DNA from: Clostridia bacterium
Lineage (GTDB): Bacteria > Bacillota > Clostridia > Oscillospirales > CAG-272
NCBI GenBank assembly: GCA_017463865.1
Contig: JAFTOI010000007.1
Location: forward strand, 1 to 64,000
Length of the DNA: 64,000 bases
Reading direction: 5' to 3'
This document shows positions 17,110 through 26,430 of this stretch, in pieces. The notes below the pieces were generated by a model. That model was not told where the DNA came from, made no database searches, and worked only from the letters and a program-made list of their open reading frames with translations. The number at the start of each line of letters is the position of its first letter. Position 1 is the stretch's first letter. The position numbers and the translations under genes are program-made.

Positions 17110-17151
17110 AAAACCTTTGTGCGAATCAGATTTGATTGGCACAAAGGTTTT
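17110..17151. terminator. Bidirectional terminator between pheT and the DUF4340 gene
   Basis: A 13-bp stem (17110-17122 with 17139-17151) has T-rich sequence on the right (TTTTCTTTT) and, on the minus strand, TTTTTCC. It closes both the pheT and the leftward ABC operon. Confidence 0.75.
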
Positions 17152-17154
17152 CTT

Positions 17155-18591
17155 TTACTTATAAGCCTCGACGAGCTCGATCAGTTTTTCTGTATCGCGG
17201 ATACTGATGAGCTGGTCGTCGCGGCCCATGAAGGACACGCGGTCGAAGTTGGTATTATACGGCGTCACGATCAGCTCGGCCTCACGGGGCTCACCCTGGT
17301 TGAAGGTGAAGCTGATGTGCAGGCGGGGCGTGGCTGACTCATTCGCGTCGGGGGCGCTTTCGGCCATCGTTGACTCGGCCACGAGTGACTGAACCGCGCC
17401 AAAGAGGCTCGACAGCTTGCTGTACTCGACCGTCTCGCCGCCGACGGTGTAGGTGGTCTCGGCGTCGTGGCCGATGATGACGGTCAGGCGCTTGACACCA
17501 GCCTCGAAGGTGATCTTGTTGACGAAATTGTAGTTGACCGATGCAACCTGCGTGGGCAGGCTGAAGCCGTCGGCTGGCTCCAAAAGGGTCGGCAGGCTGG
17601 CTGACGAGAGCAGATAGATCAGCGACGAGCCCTCAACGGTGGCGTAGTAGCAGCCACTGCTCGGATCGACATTGCCGATGAGAATGCTCTCACTGTGGTT
17701 CACCTCGGTGCTGGTCTCGGCGCCGGTGGTGGCATCGGTCGTGGTGACCGTCGCGCGGTAGTTGATCGTCATCTTAGCCGGGTCGGCGAGGCCGTACTTC
17801 GCGGCGTCCTCGGCGGCATGATAGGAGACGCAGTCACTGAACGCCAGCCCCGTGACGGCCGACGACAGGCTGTTGCCGGCTGTCGTCGAGACCGCGACCG
17901 GCGTCTCGACGCCGCGAGCGGCGAACCACTTGAAGGTATCGGTATAATAATCGGGATTTCCGCTGCCGTAGTAGGTGTAGGTCGTGCTGTCCGCGCCGCG
18001 GGTGAGGGTGACCGAGTCGATCTTGCCCGCCGTGATGGTGGGCAGCGCGTCGTAGGCCAGCAGATCGTAGACATCGTAAACGAAGCCCTCGGCAACGGCG
18101 GCTGGGATCATATAGATCACATCGGTCGTATCCACGGCGGCGTAATAACAGGCGTTGTAGCTGTTGTAGCTGCCAATGACGAGGGTATGTGTCCCTGAGC
18201 CGTCAGCGATGGTGACCCGGTTGGCCGGCGCATCGAGGCCAAAGGCCGTCAGCTGCTCGGCGGTGGGGGCCTCGATCTTCACCGTCGAGGTCAGGGGCAT
18301 CATGCCCTCGATCATGGCGTAAAACTTCGCACCGTCGAGGTTGAGAGATTTATCCTCACGCCAGCACCATGCGTTGTTTTCCACCGTGAAGGACATTTCC
18401 TCGCCGTCGAGCAGATAGGACATGGCGGTCATCGTTTCGACGTCGACCGAGAGCAAAGTGACCGTGTTGTCGGCCGCCGTCGTGACGGCCTCCTCCCCTT
18501 CCCCGCCCAGCTTGGTGACGAGGAAGTAGGCGCCGATCATCAGGCCAAGCGCCGCGACCAGCGCAATGAGGGTAACAGCTTGCTTTTTCAT
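17155..18591 (-). CDS. DUF4340 domain-containing protein
   Basis: A 478-residue protein with one N-terminal membrane helix (about 5-26) and a large extracytoplasmic DUF4340 region with internally repeated segments (KIEAPTAEQLTAFGL-like and DVIYMIPAAV / SLIYLLSSASL), which read as beta-rich repeats. Last gene of the ABC cassette; its start at 18591 shares one base with the GldG-like gene end and has AGAGGAG upstream. DUF4340 proteins accompany GldG-type genes in many phyla. The role is unknown. Confidence 0.82.
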   Translation of the reverse strand: MKKQAVTLIALVAALGLMIGAYFLVTKLGGEGEEAVTTAADNTVTLLSVDVETMTAMSYLLDGEEMSFTVENNAWCWREDKSLNLDGAKFYAMIEGMMPLTSTVKIEAPTAEQLTAFGLDAPANRVTIADGSGTHTLVIGSYNSYNACYYAAVDTTDVIYMIPAAVAEGFVYDVYDLLAYDALPTITAGKIDSVTLTRGADSTTYTYYGSGNPDYYTDTFKWFAARGVETPVAVSTTAGNSLSSAVTGLAFSDCVSYHAAEDAAKYGLADPAKMTINYRATVTTTDATTGAETSTEVNHSESILIGNVDPSSGCYYATVEGSSLIYLLSSASLPTLLEPADGFSLPTQVASVNYNFVNKITFEAGVKRLTVIIGHDAETTYTVGGETVEYSKLSSLFGAVQSLVAESTMAESAPDANESATPRLHISFTFNQGEPREAELIVTPYNTNFDRVSFMGRDDQLISIRDTEKLIELVEAYK

Positions 18592-20039
18592 CAGCGGCGT
18601 CTCCTCTTGAGCCAGTAGACACAGCCGAAGACAGCAATGGCAATCGGGATGACGGCGGTGATGATGATACCGATGAGGTTCGCTGCCATATCGCTGACAA
18701 CCAGCATAGGCTCCTCGATGGTGATGGCGGGAACCGAGATGACCTGCTCACGCTCGCACATCCAGTCGACCATCTCCTGCAAGTAGGTGTAGTTACCGCC
18801 CGAGACCATCTGGTTGGTGGTGTCGGAAAGCATCTGCGCACCCGAGATCCAGACCAGCTTGGCCGTGCCGCCGTCGACTTCCTCAGAAGCGGCGACGCCC
18901 AGCGCGAAGGAGCGCTCCTCGGCGCCCTCGGGCTTGGTCGTCGAGACCTGATCGCCCTGCGCAGCGGCCAGGAAGGAGGTCTCGCCGGTGGTGAAGAGCG
19001 GGCTGACGGTCAGACTGCTGCGGACGTTGTCGTCCACCGTCAGACCATGCGCGGCGGTGATGAAGGCGTAGGTCGAGCTCATCAGGCTGTTGGTAATCTC
19101 GTGAGACTGGACGGTCGGCACGATGTAGTAAGGCACCTGATAATAGCGGCTGCTGCTGCCCTCCATGACCACGCCTGCGTTGGCAGTAACGCCGTAGTGC
19201 GCCGTGACCGAAGCCAGATTCGGGTAGGTCGCCGGATCAAAACGGTAGTCGGTCAGGAGGAACAGATGGCCGCCGGCTTCGAGGTAGGCGGTGAGCAGCT
19301 CGGCCTCATGCTCGCTGAGGTCGGAGGAGGGCGCGTTAATCATGACGCAGTCGGCATCCTCGGGAAGTGCGCTCATGGTCAGCAGGCTCAGCGACTCGAT
19401 GGCGACATTCGCCTTGGTCAGCTGGGTCGAAAAGGTCGTCGGCAGGGCGGTCTCGCCGTGGCCGGTGAGGGTGTAGAGAGTGGGCAGCTTGTCAGTGGTG
19501 ACAAAATCCAGCGCACCGGTGATGGCCGACTCGCCGGCGAAGCTGAGCGTATAGCCCGACGTTCCACTCGACATCAGGTAGGTGTAATAATCGACCTCTT
19601 CCACATAGATCTCGGTGTAATCCACCACCTTGAAGCGGCGCTCACTCTCGACAACGACACTGTTCTCGCTGACCTGTTCAGAGGTGTAGGTCTCGAGGAA
19701 GGTCGGATGGGTGGTGGGGTCGATCTTCTTGAGGGTGATCAGTGAATTGAGCGAGGTAAAGCGCTCAAGGAAGGTGGTCAGCTGCACATCCTCCACCGAT
19801 GCGTTGGTGATGTAGTACATCGTGACCGGCTCAGCCAGCGCCTTGACCGCCGTCTCGGTCGTCTCGCTGAGGGTGTAAAGATCATTGGCACTGGTGTCGA
19901 TGATGGTGTACTTGGTCGGCAGTGCGCTGACGACCAGATTCAGCACCACCAGCACAGCCAGCAGGACCAGCGCGGCCACCGTCGTATAGGTACCCGCCTT
20001 CGCCTGGCGATTAAAGAGCGGTTTCTTGTTGTTATCCAT
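18591..20039 (-). CDS. GldG-like ABC transporter auxiliary protein
   Basis: A 482-residue protein: N-terminal transmembrane helix (about 18-40), an extracytoplasmic GldG/IFT52-like domain (YTLSETTETAVKAL near 56; TLTGHGETALP; INAPSSDLSEHEAELL), and a C-terminal transmembrane helix (about 450-475) with a basic tail. Similar proteins in Bacteroidetes belong to the GldA-GldF-GldG complex, but gliding is not implied in Clostridia. Start at 20039 behind GGGAGG, 18 nt after the permease gene. Confidence 0.82.
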   Translation of the reverse strand: MDNNKKPLFNRQAKAGTYTTVAALVLLAVLVVLNLVVSALPTKYTIIDTSANDLYTLSETTETAVKALAEPVTMYYITNASVEDVQLTTFLERFTSLNSLITLKKIDPTTHPTFLETYTSEQVSENSVVVESERRFKVVDYTEIYVEEVDYYTYLMSSGTSGYTLSFAGESAITGALDFVTTDKLPTLYTLTGHGETALPTTFSTQLTKANVAIESLSLLTMSALPEDADCVMINAPSSDLSEHEAELLTAYLEAGGHLFLLTDYRFDPATYPNLASVTAHYGVTANAGVVMEGSSSRYYQVPYYIVPTVQSHEITNSLMSSTYAFITAAHGLTVDDNVRSSLTVSPLFTTGETSFLAAAQGDQVSTTKPEGAEERSFALGVAASEEVDGGTAKLVWISGAQMLSDTTNQMVSGGNYTYLQEMVDWMCEREQVISVPAITIEEPMLVVSDMAANLIGIIITAVIPIAIAVFGCVYWLKRRRR

Positions 20040-20057
20040 TGCAGTATCCTCCCTTCA

Positions 20058-20924
20058 TCAGCTCCAGCGTCTCTTCTCGACCGACTGGATCGAGAGGAAG
20101 AGGAAAAAGACGATGATCGACAGATAATAAACGATGGCCGTCACGTCAAAGATGCCGTAGACAAAGTTGTTGAAGCGGTCGAAGACCGACAGCGTGCTCA
20201 GCAGATCGGGGAACAGCCCCTCAAACGCTGAGCGGTTGAAGTAATAGGCCGCCGACAGAGGCAGAATGCAGACAGCGGCGGCGGCAATGGTGATGATCGA
20301 ATTCTTGGTCATCAGCCAGACCACCAGCGCAAAGAGGATCGCCACCGCCATCAGCCCGATGTAGGACGCAATGGCCGTTGAGGGGATCAGCACCGCGATG
20401 CCGTTCATCAGATAGCAGGCCAGCAGGATACCGAAGGAAAGAACAGCGGCAATGATCTGGCTTTCGGTCAGCGCCGACATGAACATGCAGATGGCGATAA
20501 GCGCCGCGCCCAGCAGGAAGAAGGCGAGGATCGCACCGTAGCACGCGCCGTAGTGGATGGTGCCGAAGGCCGAAAGAATAATCGGATAAACGCTCATGAT
20601 GCCGACCGGGATCAGGAAAACGGTCAGCATGGCGAGGTACTTGCCCAGCACGATATCGCTGACGCGCAGCGGCAGCGAATAGAGCAGCTGGTCGGTGCGG
20701 GCGTGCCGCTCCTCGGCCAGTGAGCGCATGGTCAGGATCGGGATGATGAACAGGAAGACCATCGTCATGCTGCTCAGCGCATACTCAAACGACGCCATGG
20801 CACTCTTGAGGTTGACGGCCGTCACGAAAATACCGGCAAACAGCAGCAGAAATGCAATGAACACATAGCCCGACATGTTGATGAAGTAGGATTTCAGCTC
20901 CTTCTTGTAAATGGCAGTCATCAC
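20058..20924 (-). CDS. ABC-2 type transporter permease (GldF-like)
   Basis: A 288-residue polytopic protein with six or more hydrophobic segments. It begins MMTAIYKKELKSYF, the usual ABC-2 permease opening, and contains RSLAEERHARTDQLLYSLPL, the conserved cytoplasmic loop that meets the ATPase. The start at 20924 overlaps the ATPase stop (ATGA) with AAAGGAGG upstream. It should form the membrane channel of the cassette with the adjacent ATPase. Confidence 0.88.
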   Translation of the reverse strand: MMTAIYKKELKSYFINMSGYVFIAFLLLFAGIFVTAVNLKSAMASFEYALSSMTMVFLFIIPILTMRSLAEERHARTDQLLYSLPLRVSDIVLGKYLAMLTVFLIPVGIMSVYPIILSAFGTIHYGACYGAILAFFLLGAALIAICMFMSALTESQIIAAVLSFGILLACYLMNGIAVLIPSTAIASYIGLMAVAILFALVVWLMTKNSIITIAAAAVCILPLSAAYYFNRSAFEGLFPDLLSTLSVFDRFNNFVYGIFDVTAIVYYLSIIVFFLFLSIQSVEKRRWS

Positions 20925-21991
20925 TTGTCCTCCTTTCCGTCACTCTCATCCTCGACCCGATAGCCCTCGGTCGAGAACATGTTGGTGTAGGCTTCCTCGC
21001 GGGTCTCGGCATCAGCCGGCGCTTCCTCGGGCTGATCCTCGGGCACGACGGCCCCCTCGTCCTCGTCAGTCAGGCGCAGGAAGATATCCTCCAGCGTCGA
21101 CTCCTCATAGCGCATCGAAATGATCGGCTTGCGCAGGTCGGCCATGGCGAAGAAGATATCGTCGCGCGGGTCGACCTCGCGGCTGATGTCGAGCGTAACA
21201 TCGAGCACGCCCTCGTCGCGGGTGTTCTGCATGGTCATGCGCTCAACGCCATTGATCGGCAGCAGGACTTCCTCCGCCGTCTCGGCGTCACAGCGGATCG
21301 ACATGTGCAGCTTGTTGGTCGGACTGACCAGCGACTCGAGGTTCTCGATGTTCTCGGATGCGACCAGGTGGCCCTGCGAAATAATCATCACGCGGTCGCA
21401 GACAGCCTGCACCTCCTGCATGATATGGCTGGAGAGAATGACCGTCTTGGTCTGCCCCAGCTCACGGATCAGGTCTCGGATCTCGAGGATCTGCTTCGGG
21501 TCAAGGCCGACCGTCGGCTCGTCGAGGATGATGACCTTCGGATCGCCCAGCATCGCCTGCGCGATGCCGACACGCTGCTTGTAGCCCTTGGACAGGTTGC
21601 GGATGAGGCGGCTCTGGTAGTCGGTCAGGCGGGTCGCCTCGATGACCTCGCGCACCTGCCGGAAGGCGCTCTCATAGTCGATGCCCTTGGCCTCGGCCAC
21701 GAACATCAGATACTCGAAGGGCGTCATGTCAAAATAGAGCGGCGGCTGTTCGGGCAGATAACCGACACAGCGCTTGGCGGCCAGCGGCTCGGCATAGATG
21801 TCGTGGCCGTCAATGGTCACACTGCCTTCGGTGGCGGCAAGACATCCGGTGATGATGTTCATCGTGGTCGACTTGCCCGCGCCGTTGGGGCCGAGAAAGC
21901 CGTAGATATGTCCTTCCTCCACCGTGAAGCTGATCCCCTTTACGGCAAGGTGATCGCCATACCTCTTGGTGAGATTTTTGACTTCGATCAC
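20921..21991 (-). CDS. ABC transporter ATP-binding protein (GldA-like)
   Basis: A 356-residue ATPase. Walker A GPNGAGKST, signature LSKGYKQRVG, Walker B VIILDEPTVGLD and an H-loop SSHIMQEV are all present within the first 210 residues. A C-terminal regulatory domain follows, then an acidic tail rich in Glu and Asp (about 300-356). The start is GTG 21991 behind AAGGAGG; the frame upstream to 22054 has no ribosome binding site. First gene of a four-gene operon with permease, GldG-like and DUF4340 proteins. Confidence 0.92.
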   Translation of the reverse strand: MIEVKNLTKRYGDHLAVKGISFTVEEGHIYGFLGPNGAGKSTTMNIITGCLAATEGSVTIDGHDIYAEPLAAKRCVGYLPEQPPLYFDMTPFEYLMFVAEAKGIDYESAFRQVREVIEATRLTDYQSRLIRNLSKGYKQRVGIAQAMLGDPKVIILDEPTVGLDPKQILEIRDLIRELGQTKTVILSSHIMQEVQAVCDRVMIISQGHLVASENIENLESLVSPTNKLHMSIRCDAETAEEVLLPINGVERMTMQNTRDEGVLDVTLDISREVDPRDDIFFAMADLRKPIISMRYEESTLEDIFLRLTDEDEGAVVPEDQPEEAPADAETREEAYTNMFSTEGYRVEDESDGKEDK

Positions 21992-22120
21992 AAAAATTTC
22001 CTCCTTAACGCGAAGAATTGGCCACACGGCCGAACTGTAAAGATTGTACTGCAAAACTGTGTCAAGCGGTTGTTGGAAATATGACGGCTGCGTGAAGATA
22101 TGCAGATTTTTTCACGCACA

Positions 22121-22144
22121 AGGAGGGGGCGCAGGCCCCCTCCT
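22121..22144 (-). terminator. GC-rich hairpin after the GT-C-like gene
   Basis: A 10-bp stem (22121-22130 with 22135-22144) and a GCAG loop overlap the end of the leftward gene. The T-tract is poor, so termination is likely but not certain. Confidence 0.5.
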
Positions 22145-23856
22145 CACTCGCTGAAGCGGATATAGCCGAAGTACTCGCCATTCGAGGCGATCTCCTCCCA
22201 GACAACCGCACAAAAACTGCCGTCATCGGCAAAGACGAGGCGCGTGCTGCCGTCGGCCTGCGGCTCGGCGGCAAGATCGCGCAGACTGTGCGTCGCCTCG
22301 TTCCAGAACCAGAGGGCGGCAAAGCTGTCAATCTGCCGCACCGCACGGTTCCAGCCCCGATAGAGGCTGAACTCATTGGTGGGCAGCGGAACGATCGTCC
22401 GACCCACATCCGCCTTCATCCGGGCGGTCAGCGCACCGTACAGCTCCCAGTCGCTCGAGCTGATGGCGCTGATGTGGCCGTTGAAGTAGTAGTTCTGCTC
22501 CTCGAGATAGGTCGCGTTGGCGCCGACGATGCCCAGCTTGCCCTCGGGCAGGCTGTCTCCCTCGGCCGCCAGCTTCTCGGCCACGCAGTCAAGCAGAACG
22601 ACATCATGGTTGTAGGTCTCGCGGTAGTCGTGCATCTCGGAAACCGAACCGATGCAGAGCACCGCCGCCAGCACCGCACAGACCCCCGCCCGCACCCGTA
22701 CCTGCCGCCGCAGACAGAGCCGCACCGTCAGGTCGGCGATGAAAGCCAGCCCGACGAAAGAAGGCAGCGTATTGCGGATCGAGAACCACGGGTTGCCGAT
22801 GAAAAAGAAGATGCTGACCGGCGCAAGCGCCAGCAGAATTCCGAACCCATACGCCCACACGACGCGCAGCCCCCGCCGCTTCCCAGCTGGGACGCGGACA
22901 GCCTCGGCATCATCCTCCCGGCGGGCAAGCAGGCCGAACAGCGCCGTCAGCCCCAGGCAGACGAGCAGCCACAGCCACTTTCCCTCGGTGAAGATGAGCT
23001 TCAGACCCCGCCAGAAGCCCTTGACCACCGTCCCGGCCCCGCCCCAGAAAAAGGCGTTCCAGACCTGTCCGCTGATCTCGGGCAGAAAGACCTCGAAATA
23101 GTAGGCATTGTTCGGCAGAGCCAGCTCCATGCGGCTCGAGAGCGCACCGCCGTCCGAGAATGCCGCGGTGAACGCGAAATAGCACCCCGCCGCAGCAAAG
23201 GCCAGCAGAGCCAGCAGGCTCCGCCGTCTCCGCTCACCGAGGTAGTCGAGCATCAACAGCAGCGACGCCGCCGCCGACAGCACCAGCGTCTGCTCATAGT
23301 AGCCGTAGGACAACAGCAAAACCGGGAAATAGAGCCACGCACACAGCTTCCTGCCGTCCTCGACCCAGCGCACCAGCATCCAGGCCGCCAACGCACCGAA
23401 AAAGAGCCCGCAGATCAGCCGCGTCCCCGCCGACATCCAGTATGTTCCCTCAAAGCCAAGCGGCAGAAGGGCGTACACAACGGTGAAGATCCAGCCTGTC
23501 CCGAAGCGGCGGCGGAACACACTCTGCCACAACAGCGCCGAACCGGCGTAAAGCAGCGCCAGCAGCAGCACAGCCACGATCATCACGCCGGCAAACTTCG
23601 ACCAGACATACAGGTCAGTCACCGCCGCCAGCGGCCGGGAGGCCAGCAGCCCCTGCTCCCGCAGAAGCAGTGGGTAATCGCCGACCGAGGGATAATTGAT
23701 GTACTGGATATAGTCGTCATGCTGCCAGCAATATTCGATCCCGCAGCTGAGATAGCGCCAGACGATGGCCGCCCAGACCAGCCAAAAGGAAAGCGGCCTG
23801 CGCCGTGGGGTGATCCACGCGCAAAGCCGCTCCCAAATCAGGTTCAACCGGTTCAT
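22144..23856 (-). CDS. Polytopic membrane protein, GT-C glycosyltransferase-like
   Basis: A 570-residue protein with about ten transmembrane segments in the first 440 residues and a C-terminal extracytoplasmic domain (about 440-570). The first outer loop carries CWQHDDYIQY (acidic DD), where GT-C lipid-linked sugar transferases hold their catalytic acid. That suggests surface-glycan glycosylation, but I cannot assign a family firmly. Its start overlaps the galM stop (ATGA) and has no clear ribosome binding site, so it is translationally coupled. Placement after galE and galM supports a role in using the sugar they supply. Confidence 0.6.
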   Translation of the reverse strand: MNRLNLIWERLCAWITPRRRPLSFWLVWAAIVWRYLSCGIEYCWQHDDYIQYINYPSVGDYPLLLREQGLLASRPLAAVTDLYVWSKFAGVMIVAVLLLALLYAGSALLWQSVFRRRFGTGWIFTVVYALLPLGFEGTYWMSAGTRLICGLFFGALAAWMLVRWVEDGRKLCAWLYFPVLLLSYGYYEQTLVLSAAASLLLMLDYLGERRRRSLLALLAFAAAGCYFAFTAAFSDGGALSSRMELALPNNAYYFEVFLPEISGQVWNAFFWGGAGTVVKGFWRGLKLIFTEGKWLWLLVCLGLTALFGLLARREDDAEAVRVPAGKRRGLRVVWAYGFGILLALAPVSIFFFIGNPWFSIRNTLPSFVGLAFIADLTVRLCLRRQVRVRAGVCAVLAAVLCIGSVSEMHDYRETYNHDVVLLDCVAEKLAAEGDSLPEGKLGIVGANATYLEEQNYYFNGHISAISSSDWELYGALTARMKADVGRTIVPLPTNEFSLYRGWNRAVRQIDSFAALWFWNEATHSLRDLAAEPQADGSTRLVFADDGSFCAVVWEEIASNGEYFGYIRFSE

Positions 23857-24908
23857 CTGACCGAGAAGGCGTAGATCGTCCGGGTCGTGTAGCGCTGACC
23901 GGGCGCGAGGGTTGCGTCGGTGAAGCCGGGATGGTTCATGCTGTCAGGCATGGCCTGCGTCTCCAGGCAGAGCGCGTTGTGCGGCGTCTGCGGATAGCCG
24001 CCCTTGAAGCGGACCGGGCCGTTCATCATGTTGCCTGTGTACAGCTGCACACAGGGCTGGTCGGTCCAGACCTGCATCGCACGGCCGGTGCGCGGATCGT
24101 ACAGCTCGCCGCGCAGAACGGGCTTGTCCTGCTTGCCGCCGACGAAGTTGAAACAGTGGTCGTAGCCGCCGCCGATCTTGAGGTCACGGTCGTCAGCTTC
24201 GATGTCGCGGCCGACCGGCTTGGCAGTGCGGAAATCAAAGGGTGTCCCCTCGACCGGAACCAGCCGGCCGGTCGGGATCAGCTGCTCGTCGGTCTCAAGA
24301 TAGCTGTCGGCGTCGAGGCGAAGCTCATGGCCGAGAATACTGCCCGACGCATAGCCGCCGAGGTTAAAATATGTGTGGTTGGTGAGGTTGATGACCGTCT
24401 TCTTGTCGGTCACCGCGTCGTAGTCGATGACCAGCTCATTGCTGTCAGTCAGCGTGTAGGTGACCTTCACCGTCAGATTGCCCGGGAAGCCCTCCTCGCC
24501 GTCGGGCGAGGTGGCGGTGAGCGCCAGCGCACCATCGACGATCTCAGCCTGCCACAGCTTCTCGTTGAAGCCGTGGCAGCCGCCGTGCAGTGAGTTCGCG
24601 CCATTGTCGTTCATGCCGACCTTGTACTCAACGCCTTCAAGCGTGAACTTCGCCCCACCGATGCGGTTGCCCCAGCGGCCGATCAGCGCGCCCTGGTAGC
24701 CGTCCGCCGCCCGGTAATCGTCAAGGCAGTCATAGCCGTTAATAACGTCAGCCATGCGGCCGTCGCGGTCGGGCGTGATGAGCTGCACCAGCGCACCGCC
24801 GTAGGTAATGATCTTGACCTTCATGCCGTTCGCATTGGTCAGCGTGTATGCTTCGACCGGGCAGCCGCAGGGCAGCTTGCCGAACAGTTCCTTGCTAATG
24901 GCAGCCAT
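23853..24908 (-). CDS. galM: Aldose 1-epimerase (galactose mutarotase)
   Basis: A 351-residue mutarotase that interconverts alpha and beta anomers of galactose or other aldoses. Family motifs: RWGNRIGGAKF, SLHGGCHGFNEKLW (catalytic His), INLTNHTYFNLGG (second His), and the C-terminal ALCLETQAMPDSMNHPGF (catalytic Glu). The start at 24908 follows GGAGG by 8 nt; the in-frame TTG at 24923 overlaps that site. Fifteen bases after galE, so one transcript. Confidence 0.94.
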   Translation of the reverse strand: MAAISKELFGKLPCGCPVEAYTLTNANGMKVKIITYGGALVQLITPDRDGRMADVINGYDCLDDYRAADGYQGALIGRWGNRIGGAKFTLEGVEYKVGMNDNGANSLHGGCHGFNEKLWQAEIVDGALALTATSPDGEEGFPGNLTVKVTYTLTDSNELVIDYDAVTDKKTVINLTNHTYFNLGGYASGSILGHELRLDADSYLETDEQLIPTGRLVPVEGTPFDFRTAKPVGRDIEADDRDLKIGGGYDHCFNFVGGKQDKPVLRGELYDPRTGRAMQVWTDQPCVQLYTGNMMNGPVRFKGGYPQTPHNALCLETQAMPDSMNHPGFTDATLAPGQRYTTRTIYAFSVR

Positions 24909-24923
24909 TCCATTTACCTCCAA

Positions 24924-25943
24924 TTACTCCGCGTCAGGATAGCCATCAGGGTTCTTCGCCTGCCAGTTGGCAGCGTCACGGCACATTTCCTCGATGCCGT
25001 ACTCAGCGCGCCAGCCCAGCTCGTTGGCCGCCTTGGTCGGATCGGCGAAGCAGGCATCAATATCGCCGGGACGGCGATCCGTGATGCGGTAAGGCACCGG
25101 ACGGCCGGTCGCCTTCTCATACGCATGCACAATATTCAGCACCGAGTAACCGACACCGGTGCCGATGTTGAACTGGTCAATGCCGGTCTTGGTCTCAGCC
25201 AGCGCAAGTGCCTTGAGGTGCGCGCGGGCAAGGTCGACCACATGGATGTAGTCACGCACGCCGGTGCCGTCATGCGTGTTGTAATCGTTGCCGAACACAC
25301 TCAGCTGCGGCAGCTTGCCGGCCGAAACCTTAACAATGTAGGGCAGCAGATTGTTCGGGATGCCGCGCGGATCCTCGCCGATCATGCCGCTCTTATGCGC
25401 GCCGATGGGGTTGAAGTAGCGCAGAACAGAAACGCTCCACTCGGGATCAGCCGCAACAAGGTCGGAGAGGATACGCTCAATGACCAGCTTGGTCTGGCCG
25501 TAGGGGTTGGTGGTGGACAGCGGGAAATCTTCGCGGATCGGCACCGACGCAGGGTTGCCGTAAACGGTCGCCGAGGAGCTGAACACCATGCGCTTCGCGC
25601 CGAACTCTGCCATCACATCGCAGAGATTCAGCGTGCCGGTGATGTTGTTGTGGTAGTACCACAGCGGCTTCGCGCAAGACTCACCGACCGCCTTCAGGCC
25701 GGCAAAGTGGATGACGCTGTCGATCTTGTTGCCCGAGAAAACGGCGCGGAGCGCACTCTTGTCGAGCAGGTCGACCTCGTAGAAGCGCGGACGGATGCCG
25801 GTGATCGCCTCAATGCGGTCGAGTACGACGGGCTTGCTGTTGCAGAAATTGTCGACGATGACGACCTCGCGGCCAGCCTCGAGGAATTCGACGACGGTGT
25901 GCGACCCGATGAAGCCGGTGCCGCCGGTGATAAGGATTGCCAT
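24924..25943 (-). CDS. galE: UDP-glucose 4-epimerase
   Basis: A 339-residue short-chain dehydrogenase-fold epimerase converting UDP-galactose and UDP-glucose (possibly the N-acetyl forms). NAD-binding GGTGFIGSH is at residues 7-15. The catalytic set is SSSATVYG (Ser) and NPYGQTK (Tyr-x3-Lys). RYFNPIGAH and GVRDYIHV are typical GalE motifs. The start at 25943 follows AGAAGGAAA. The gene heads galE-galM-GT-C. No strong promoter is visible; the upstream 480 bp is filled with repeats. Confidence 0.95.
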   Translation of the reverse strand: MAILITGGTGFIGSHTVVEFLEAGREVVIVDNFCNSKPVVLDRIEAITGIRPRFYEVDLLDKSALRAVFSGNKIDSVIHFAGLKAVGESCAKPLWYYHNNITGTLNLCDVMAEFGAKRMVFSSSATVYGNPASVPIREDFPLSTTNPYGQTKLVIERILSDLVAADPEWSVSVLRYFNPIGAHKSGMIGEDPRGIPNNLLPYIVKVSAGKLPQLSVFGNDYNTHDGTGVRDYIHVVDLARAHLKALALAETKTGIDQFNIGTGVGYSVLNIVHAYEKATGRPVPYRITDRRPGDIDACFADPTKAANELGWRAEYGIEEMCRDAANWQAKNPDGYPDAE

Positions 25944-25999
25944 AATTGTTTCCTTCTTTCTATGTTGACTAAAATTGTTTCGTTGGTACAAATTTTTCC

Positions 26000-26175
26000 G
26001 CGCTCACGCGCGGTAGGGAGGGGCGGGACCATCTCAGACAGGCCGATCGCTTTGGCTTCGCCAAAGCACGAGCCCGGCTTCGCCGGTCTCTGAGTTTCCC
26101 TCCCCTCCCCCTGCCCGCCGTTGGCGGGCATTCACCCACCCCACCTCCTTGGCTTCGCCGAAGCTTTCCTGTCTT
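26000..26175. repeat. Diverged family A repeat upstream of galE
   Basis: It shares ACCATCTC and the two hairpin modules (TTTGGCTTCGCCAAA and CCGGCTTCGCCGG) with the copies at about 3300 and 10750. With the next element it fills the 25944-26427 gap, which has no gene. Confidence 0.6.
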
Positions 26176-26186
26176 TGTTACGTTGT

Positions 26187-26430
26187 GCGCTGACCGGTTG
26201 CCGACTCCGTCGGCTACTGGCTGATGCGCAGGAACAAGCTGTGCGCTTCTTCATCCCTTAGCCGAATCAGCAGGAAGTGTTGTAAAGGGCGTGGTTGGAA
26301 AGCTTTTTGGGAGTCCAGAACCCTTTTTCTCGAAAAAGGGTTCTGGCGGGGTTTGTGGGCACCGAACTCACCTGCGGTGAGTTCCTCGGGAGCTGCCCTA
26401 CGGGCATCTCTGCGCCCCAAGGTCTTCTTA
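26187..26430. repeat. Long repeat (family B variant) shared with 54068-54275
   Basis: This region shares a long colinear match with 54068-54275: CTGACCGGT, a GTCCGT-type hairpin, GATGCGCAG, AGCTGTGCGCTTC, AATCAGCAGGAAGT and GAAAGCTTTT, then a CCAGAACCC hairpin (26315-26328 with 26333-26346) and a GGGGTTTG tail. It runs to just past the stop of the sugar kinase gene. Confidence 0.7.

Noticed and set aside
17155..21991. Gliding motility machinery
   Set aside because: Only GldA/F/G-like and DUF4340 genes are present; core gliding genes are missing and the lineage is Gram-positive.
21992..22080. Possible promoter for the ABC cassette (TTGACA with TACAAT)
   Set aside because: The boxes are only 11 bp apart, too close for sigma-A; other spacings give poor -10 sequences.
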